DNA of 10,103 nt from Promethearchaeota archaeon (GTDB lineage Archaea > Asgardarchaeota > Lokiarchaeia > Sigyniarchaeales > SOKP01). Shown here one piece after another: positions 5,961-10,103 of the stretch. How positions within the stretch are numbered: the first letter of the stretch is position 1; every line of letters starts with the position of its first letter. The stretch covers positions 1 through 10,103 of the forward strand of contig JAHLWE010000331.1 of assembly GCA_019058135.1 (NCBI GenBank), given 5' to 3'. Made by a program: the position numbers and the translations under genes. The notes under the pieces were generated by a model. The model searched no databases. It saw nothing but the letters and a program-made list of their open reading frames with translations, and was not told the DNA's origin.

Positions 5961-7592
5961 ATGGTACAATTCTCAGGAGTTCCAGTAATCGTTTTGAAAG
6001 AAGGTACTGAAAGAAGACAGGGAAGAAATGCACAGAAGAATAATATAGCTGCTTCTATAGCTGTTGCAGAAGCAATAAGAACGACATTAGGGCCAAAAGG
6101 AATGGATAAAATGTTAGTTGATTCTTTAGGAGATGTAACAATCACTAATGATGGGGCTACAATACTCGATGAAATAGATGTACAGCATCCAGCAGCTAAG
6201 ATGATGATAGAAATTGCAAAAACTCAAGATATAAGAGTCGGAGATGGAACAACAACAAGTGTAATAATTGGAGGATCACTTTTAAAATCAGCACAAGAAT
6301 TGATTGATCAATCCGTTCATCCAACAATTATTTTGAGAGGATATAGAAAAGCTCTTATAAAAAGTAAAGATATATTAAAAAAAATTGCTGAGAAAGTAGA
6401 TAGTTCCGATAAAAAAATATTAAAACAAGCTGCAATAACAGCGATGAATAGTAAATCAATAGTGGGAGTGAGGGAGCATTTTGCAGAAATTGCTGTGAAA
6501 TCTATACTCCAAATTGTTGATCTTAGAGGAGATTTAAAAATAATTGATATAGATCAAATTCAAATAATTAAAAAAGAAGGGGGAAGTCTGTCAGATACTG
6601 AATTAATCAATGGAATAATTATTGATAAAGAAATAGTACATCCAATGATGCCTAAGAGCTTAAAAAATGTAAAAATAGCTTTAATCGATACTCCTTTAGA
6701 AATTGAAAAGACTGAATTCGATGCTGAAATTAAAATTCAATCACCAGATCAAATAACACGTTTTCTTGAGGAAGAAGAAAATATGCTAAAAAGAAAAGTA
6801 TCTGCAATTATTAATTCAGGAGCAAAAGTAATCTTTTGTCAAAAAGGAATTGATGATAAAGCTCAGAGTCTTTTGGCAAGAGAAAATATAATCGCAATTA
6901 GAAGAGTAAAACGTTCAGATATGGAAAAATTATCAAGAGCTACAAAAGCTAAGATTATAACCAATCTTGTTGAACTTACCCACGAAGATCTTGGAGCATC
7001 TGGATTAATTGAAGAAAAAAAAGTCGGTACTGACAACATGATTTTTATTTCAGAATGTTCAGATCCAAAAGCTGTAAGCATCTTGATTCGAGGTGGTGTT
7101 GTACATGTTGTGGATGAAGCAAAAAGAACTTTAAATGATGCTTTATGCGTTGTGAGAAATATAGTAGATAATCCATATATTTTAGGAGGTGGCGGATCTT
7201 CGGAAATAGAATTATCAAAACAATTAAGAAATTTTGCCACAACTATCGGTGGTCGAGAGCAATTAGCAATAGAAGCATATGCTTATTCTTTAGAGGTTGT
7301 CCCAACTACTTTAGCAGAAAATGCAGGACTTGATCCAGTTGATTTATTAGTTGAATTAAGGGCGAAACATGATACCCCTGATGGTAAAGCAATGGGTGTA
7401 AATATTCAGACTGGAAAACCAAGCAATATGATCGAAGAAGGTGTAATTGAGCCATTAGTGGTTTTAATGCAAGCTATCCAATCTGCGACAGAAGTTTCAT
7501 CGATGATATTAAAAATAGATGATGTAATAGCCGCCTCAGGTGGAATGAAAGCAGGAGCTGGTGGTCCACAAATGCCCCCGGATATGGATTAA
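5961..7592 (+). CDS. thsA: Thermosome subunit (group II chaperonin, 543 aa)
   Basis: This is a full-length archaeal Cpn60/TCP-1 family protein. It forms the double-ring, ATP-driven folding chamber of the cytosol, related to eukaryotic CCT. Family motifs appear in order: TLGPKGMDKM (42-51), TNDGATILDEI (62-72), VGDGTTTSV (93-101, ATP binding), the apical domain in the middle third, GGGGSSEIELSKQLR and the NAGLDPVDLLVELRAKH block near the C-terminus. The end is GGMKAGAGGPQMPPDMD, a Gly/Met-rich tail typical of the family. The length matches the usual 540-550 residues. The start ATG at 5961 gives the normal short N-terminus before GTERRQGRNAQKNNI. It has its own promoter and runs into T-rich terminator-like DNA, so it is probably a single-gene transcript. 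Which paralogue this is (alpha, beta or other) cannot be decided here, so the symbol is generic. Confidence 0.98.
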   Translation: MVQFSGVPVIVLKEGTERRQGRNAQKNNIAASIAVAEAIRTTLGPKGMDKMLVDSLGDVTITNDGATILDEIDVQHPAAKMMIEIAKTQDIRVGDGTTTSVIIGGSLLKSAQELIDQSVHPTIILRGYRKALIKSKDILKKIAEKVDSSDKKILKQAAITAMNSKSIVGVREHFAEIAVKSILQIVDLRGDLKIIDIDQIQIIKKEGGSLSDTELINGIIIDKEIVHPMMPKSLKNVKIALIDTPLEIEKTEFDAEIKIQSPDQITRFLEEEENMLKRKVSAIINSGAKVIFCQKGIDDKAQSLLARENIIAIRRVKRSDMEKLSRATKAKIITNLVELTHEDLGASGLIEEKKVGTDNMIFISECSDPKAVSILIRGGVVHVVDEAKRTLNDALCVVRNIVDNPYILGGGGSSEIELSKQLRNFATTIGGREQLAIEAYAYSLEVVPTTLAENAGLDPVDLLVELRAKHDTPDGKAMGVNIQTGKPSNMIEEGVIEPLVVLMQAIQSATEVSSMILKIDDVIAASGGMKAGAGGPQMPPDMD

Positions 7593-7623
7593 ATATTTTT
7601 TTTTAATTTTTTTTAATTTTTTT
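7593..7623 (+). terminator. T-rich terminator of the thermosome gene
   Basis: Three T-runs (7596-7604, 7607-7614, 7617-7623) follow directly after the stop codon. Archaeal RNA polymerase terminates on such oligo-T stretches without a hairpin. Confidence 0.65.
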
Positions 7624-7632
7624 ATAAAAAAT
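7620..7632 (+). promoter_or_regulatory. Probable TATA box of tsr3
   Basis: TTTTATAAAAAAT is centred about 27 bases before the ATG at 7653, the spacing expected for a leaderless transcript. No Shine-Dalgarno sequence precedes the ATG, in agreement. Confidence 0.5.
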
Positions 7633-7652
7633 TTCTCAATTTCTTTTTACAA

Positions 7653-8108
7653 ATGAATAAAATCAAAATCTTTGCATTACATTTTAATGAATGCGACCCC
7701 GTAAAATGTACTTCACTAAAACTAAAAAAATTCGGTTTAGTAACAACCTCTAATATAGTAATTAATAAAATGAAAAACTCTATTCTTTTAGACCCCTTTG
7801 CAGAAAAAATATTATCAGAAAAAGATATTAAATTGGTGATTAAGTATGGAATTACAGTAATTGATTGCTCCTGGAAAAATATTTTAAATACTACAACTTT
7901 AAAATTTAAAAATAAAAGAAAATTACCCCCACTAATCGCAACAAATCCAGTAAATTATGGTAAATGGGAGAAATTAAGTTCGGTTGAAGCATTAGCCGCA
8001 GCTTTGTATATTATAGGATTTAAGCCATTCGCAAAATTACTTCTCTCGAAATTTTCTTGGGGAACTGAATTTTTAAAATTAAATTTCGAAGGCCTAACTA
8101 AAAATTAA
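7653..8108 (+). CDS. tsr3: Tsr3, rRNA aminocarboxypropyltransferase (151 aa)
   Basis: Tsr3 transfers the 3-amino-3-carboxypropyl group from S-adenosylmethionine to a modified uridine in small-subunit rRNA (helix 31 region; U1191 in yeast 18S), a late step in ribosome maturation. Conserved blocks are all present: HFNECDPVKCTSLKLKKFG (10-28), ILLDPFAEKILS (44-55), VIDCSWKN (69-76), NPVNYGKWEKLSSVEALAAA (98-117) and LLSKFSWGTEFLKLN towards the C-terminus. The protein is slightly shorter than many archaeal Tsr3 proteins but complete at both ends. The ATG at 7653 is the only sensible start. The gene lies just after the thermosome gene but seems to have its own promoter. Its stop is separated by two bases from that of the convergent gene at 8111-9112. 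Confidence 0.95.
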   Translation: MNKIKIFALHFNECDPVKCTSLKLKKFGLVTTSNIVINKMKNSILLDPFAEKILSEKDIKLVIKYGITVIDCSWKNILNTTTLKFKNKRKLPPLIATNPVNYGKWEKLSSVEALAAALYIIGFKPFAKLLLSKFSWGTEFLKLNFEGLTKN

Positions 8109-8110
8109 GT

Positions 8111-9112
8111 TTATTCGAATTTTGAGCTTGTAATGATATTTATAGAATTTATTAATTGTTCTGTGATATCATTAGTTCCAATTATTTCTAATATCGAAAA
8201 TATTATATTTCGTGCTTCCCCCATTACTGGAATTCCACCATATGTTAAAGGAAATAAAGCAACAAAAGAAACATTTTGTATATTTGATTCTTTTGTAATT
8301 TCATCAGAAAACTGTAATTTTCCTGAATGACATGCTAAAATTCCATAAAAGGATTCAGAATTTTGCCCAGAAATACATATATATGATAAGAGTCTTCCCA
8401 AAGCAATATCTTGAGCTTCCTCTAACATTTTTTGGAAACCAACATTTGCATTTGCTGAGAAGGCTTCTATTGTTAAGGGTAAAGATTGGTCAGATACATC
8501 TCTTGCATCTAAAGTTAAACCAGAAAGATTAACCAAACTATATCTAGAAAAAACCGGATTTTTAATTGAATCTAAAATCTTTCCTATTGCTTGTAGCTTC
8601 TCTAAGTCCTTGTAATTATCACTATTATATGAAGTAAAAGAAATTTCTGTTCCCATTGAAAATAAATAAATTGCACTGCGAACTTTATTAGAGAATTCTT
8701 CTAAATCCTTTTCTGAATTGGGAAATCCACCAAAAAAATTACCAATTTCTCTTTTTAAGTGATATGTACTGCTTGCAAGATTATCAGGATCTAAGGGCCA
8801 TTCGCCTTTATAGTTATGCACTATAGTTAATAATGTTTGATTTATTCTAATTGTAATTATACAAACTTTTTCAAAAAAAGAAAAGGAAATTATCTGGTCT
8901 TTAATTCCCAAATCATTCCAATTTTCTTCACTTGCAGAAAAAGCTATTGAAGCAAGTCCAGTAATTATATTAGCATCAAAATTAAGGTCACTTTTTCTGC
9001 CTATGTGAGCGATTGATAATCCATTTTCATCACACAATATTACCATTAAAGTTTCTTTTGAAGATCTTAAAATAGCTGTTAAATATTTAATTAACGAATC
9101 TCTAATACTCAT
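8111..9112 (-). CDS. Double Roadblock/LC7-domain protein (333 aa)
   Basis: Residues 1-127 look like a Roadblock/LC7 domain: a starting helix, ETLMVILCDENGLSIAHIGR (20-39), a helix with ITGLASIAFSASEENWNDLG (50-69), then strands through IISFSFFEKVCIITIRINQTLLTIV. Residues about 170-300 repeat the pattern with FSRYSLVNLSGLTLDARD (188-205), LTIEAFSANANVGFQKMLEE (213-232) and later strands. The two halves share the 'nGL...' turn and the 'SA' helix motif, suggesting an old internal duplication; a linker (about 128-168) joins them. A tandem pair could form an intramolecular platform like the Roadblock heterodimers that bind small GTPases (MglB, Ragulator). No partner GTPase lies nearby. No membrane segment is seen. 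The start is ATG at 9112, preceded by TTATATAA; no clear Shine-Dalgarno sequence is visible. Confidence 0.75.
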   Translation of the reverse strand: MSIRDSLIKYLTAILRSSKETLMVILCDENGLSIAHIGRKSDLNFDANIITGLASIAFSASEENWNDLGIKDQIISFSFFEKVCIITIRINQTLLTIVHNYKGEWPLDPDNLASSTYHLKREIGNFFGGFPNSEKDLEEFSNKVRSAIYLFSMGTEISFTSYNSDNYKDLEKLQAIGKILDSIKNPVFSRYSLVNLSGLTLDARDVSDQSLPLTIEAFSANANVGFQKMLEEAQDIALGRLLSYICISGQNSESFYGILACHSGKLQFSDEITKESNIQNVSFVALFPLTYGGIPVMGEARNIIFSILEIIGTNDITEQLINSINIITSSKFE

Positions 9113-9259
9113 TTATATAACCATACAAACTATTTCTCTGTTTTTTTAATTCTTGTGGATTATTTTGTTAAAATTATATTGATTTTTATAAAATTTAAAG
9201 TTATTTTAATTTCAATAATGCTGTTAGATATATTTTTGTATATACATCTTTTCTTAATT

Positions 9260-9361
9260 TGCAGGGAGGGGGATTTGAACCCCCGTACTCCTATGAGAGT
9301 GAATCCTAAGTCCACCGCCTTTAATCAACACTATTTTTTGACCAGGCTTGGCGATCCCTGC
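9260..9361 (-). tRNA. tRNA-Leu(UAG), with a D-loop intron
   Basis: The acceptor stem GCAGGGA (9361-9355) pairs with TCCCTGC, discriminator A at 9260. The D stem is GCC/GGC, with the Leu-type loop AAGCCTGGTCAA. The anticodon arm is GTGGA-CTTAGGA-TTCAC, anticodon TAG at 9308-9306. The long variable arm TCTC-ATAG-GAGT marks a class II tRNA, and the T arm is GGGGG-TTCAAAT-CCCCC. The gene is 102 bases; without the 17-base D-loop insert it is a standard 85. CCA is not encoded. The antisense strand gives a spurious 78-codon frame. Confidence 0.93.
9321..9337 (-). other. 17-base D-loop intron in tRNA-Leu (position 21/22)
   Basis: On the minus strand, GGTC (carrying G18-G19) can pair with GATT near the end of the insert, with AAA bulges after each. 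Cutting after the second A of each bulge leaves GGTCAA joined to AGGC, the normal archaeal tRNA-Leu D arm. Two of the four central pairs are G-U, so the motif is relaxed. Confidence 0.7.
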
Positions 9362-9537
9362 ATTTTTCAAATTATAATTATAATCCTATGATATTATATA
9401 GAAAATAATTTTTTCATTAAAATATTAATATTATGATAATTTTTGATTTGTTTTTTTTATTTTAAGAAAAAACCTCATAAATAAATTTTAATTTTATTAT
9501 TAATATTTTTCTTTAAATTAATTAAATTTTTTTTTTT

Positions 9538-9631
9538 GCTCTCGTAGTGTAGCTCGGCCAAACCTTAAAACTGAGGCTAAGCATGCTAGGCTTTCACCCT
9601 GGTGACCCGGGTTCGAATCCCGGCGAGAGCA
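9538..9631 (+). tRNA. tRNA-Glu(UUC), with a D-loop intron
   Basis: The acceptor stem GCTCTCG (9538-9544) pairs with CGAGAGC (9624-9630), discriminator A9631. The anticodon arm is CTAGG-CTTTCAC-CCTGG, anticodon TTC at 9593-9595. The T arm is CCGGG-TTCGAAT-CCCGG. The start TAGTGTAGC-CGGCCAA is typical of archaeal tRNA-Glu/Asp. The gene has 94 bases; without the 19-base insert it has 75. CCA is not encoded. An AT-rich stretch with possible TATA-like sequence lies near 9511-9523. Confidence 0.93.
9562..9580 (+). other. 19-base D-loop intron in tRNA-Glu (position 21/22)
   Basis: GGCC (9556-9559, containing G18-G19) pairs with GGCT (9575-9578). The bulges are AAA (9560-9562) and AAG (9579-9581). 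Cutting after the second base of each bulge joins GGCCAA to GCATG, which is the normal D-arm length for archaeal tRNA-Glu. The intron-side helix is weak. Confidence 0.7.
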
Positions 9632-9907
9632 TAAAAATATTATTCTTTAATCCTTATTATTTAAAAAAATCGAAAATTATTGCAGCTTTTGGGTACTTAC
9701 AAATGTTAGTGATATAATTTTGATTTTATCAAAGAACTATGGAGATTCTTTATTTAAAGTTATAACTTAATAAAAAATTATTTAGCTATCATTGAATTTT
9801 GTAACCTAATCTCTCTCTTTTTCATTTAAATAGTTTCAATTTATAATTTTTTTAATTCAAGTTCATCAATAAAATAAAATTTGTAAAAATTGACATAATG
9901 ATGTAAA
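9632..9907. other. AT-rich spacer, no gene seen
   Basis: These 276 bases follow tRNA-Glu and precede the gene starting at 9908. Only frames of ten codons or fewer begin with ATG. Runs such as ATAAAATTTGTAAAA just before 9890 could belong to the promoter of the next gene, but no single TATA box stands out. Confidence 0.5.
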
Positions 9908-10103
9908 ATGAGTGAAATTAGCGGAAATATATTTAGAGATACTAAGAGTGATAAAAAACGTAAAAAAAAATCAGACACTTCGAAAGAAGTTAGTGATAAC
10001 TATGTTTCATATGAGGAATTTATGAAAACCGTTAAAAAAACGAGAATTTTGCCTTATTCTTATAAAAATTTTCTACATTTTAATGAAAGATCTCCAGAAC
10101 AAC
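9908..10103 (+). CDS. Unrecognised protein, N-terminal 65 residues (partial)
   Basis: ATG at 9908 opens a frame that runs off the window. The N-terminus begins MSEISGNIFRDTKSD and is followed by a very basic run (KKRKKK, about 16-21). Then comes a mostly polar stretch and the segment YVSYEEFMKTVKKTRILPYS (34-53). It has no signal peptide or membrane helix. The basic tail would suit nucleic-acid binding, but nothing here identifies a family. In-frame codon use and the open frame to the edge support a real gene. Confidence 0.65.
   Translation, partial: MSEISGNIFRDTKSDKKRKKKSDTSKEVSDNYVSYEEFMKTVKKTRILPYSYKNFLHFNERSPEQ

Noticed and set aside
5915..6145. Minus-strand frame of 76 codons over the thermosome start
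   Set aside because: It is a shadow of the thermosome coding sequence; its composition mirrors the plus-strand codons.
6863..7242. Two minus-strand frames within the thermosome gene
   Set aside because: Both lie wholly inside a certain coding sequence and show no family features.
8133..8532. Two plus-strand frames opposite the double-Roadblock gene
   Set aside because: They are antisense shadows of a gene with clear domain structure.
9155..9391. 78-codon plus-strand frame
   Set aside because: Its middle is the antisense of tRNA-Leu (residues such as GDLNPRTP come from the T arm and variable arm), and the rest is AT-rich spacer.

Overview
The window comes from a very AT-rich archaeon. The archaeal assignment rests on the 16S rRNA 3' end, a group II chaperonin (thermosome), an archaeal-type YchF, Tsr3, leaderless-looking promoters with TATA boxes about 26 bases upstream, and tRNAs that carry bulge-helix-bulge (BHB) introns. 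Two Roadblock/LC7-type proteins, one with two such domains, and a large HerA-like ATPase with a eukaryote-flavoured C-terminal part suggest an Asgard archaeon (Promethearchaeota, Lokiarchaeia-like). That last step is inference.

Layout. 1-204 is the 3' end of 16S rRNA. It is followed by tRNA-Ala(UGC) at 334-471, the normal archaeal 16S-tRNA-Ala order, but no 23S follows. A minus-strand gene for a small Roadblock-like protein (437-865) runs into the tRNA on the opposite strand. Two perfect inverted repeats (881-945) separate it from a 39-residue single-pass membrane protein on the plus strand (1033-1152). Next come ychF (1162-2414, minus) and a 924-residue membrane-anchored HerA/FtsK-type ATPase (2760-5534, minus). 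After a 426-base regulatory gap are the thermosome subunit (5961-7592) and tsr3 (7653-8108), both plus strand. A double-Roadblock protein (8111-9112, minus) converges on tsr3. The right end holds tRNA-Leu(UAG) (9260-9361, minus), tRNA-Glu(UUC) (9538-9631, plus) and the start of an unrecognised gene (9908 onward).

The main discovery is RNA splicing. The ychF frame is broken exactly inside the P-loop by a 47-base insert with in-frame stops. The insert folds into a BHB structure (central helix AGGG/CCCT, two AAA bulges, a near-perfect 11-base-pair intron stem). Removing it at the expected cut sites restores GKPSSGKST and a full 401-residue protein that starts at a GTG. All three tRNAs are also interrupted. 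tRNA-Ala has a canonical 37/38 intron plus a second at 25/26. tRNA-Leu and tRNA-Glu have very short D-loop introns (17 and 19 bases) at the same position, 21/22. All five inserts fit the same cutting geometry, so this genome appears to use the tRNA-splicing endonuclease heavily, including on an mRNA.

The genes share a translation and protein-quality theme (16S, tRNAs, YchF, Tsr3, thermosome), mixed with Roadblock proteins of the kind that act as platforms for small GTPases. Apart from possible 16S/tRNA-Ala co-transcription, each gene seems to have its own promoter; no clear multi-gene operon is visible.
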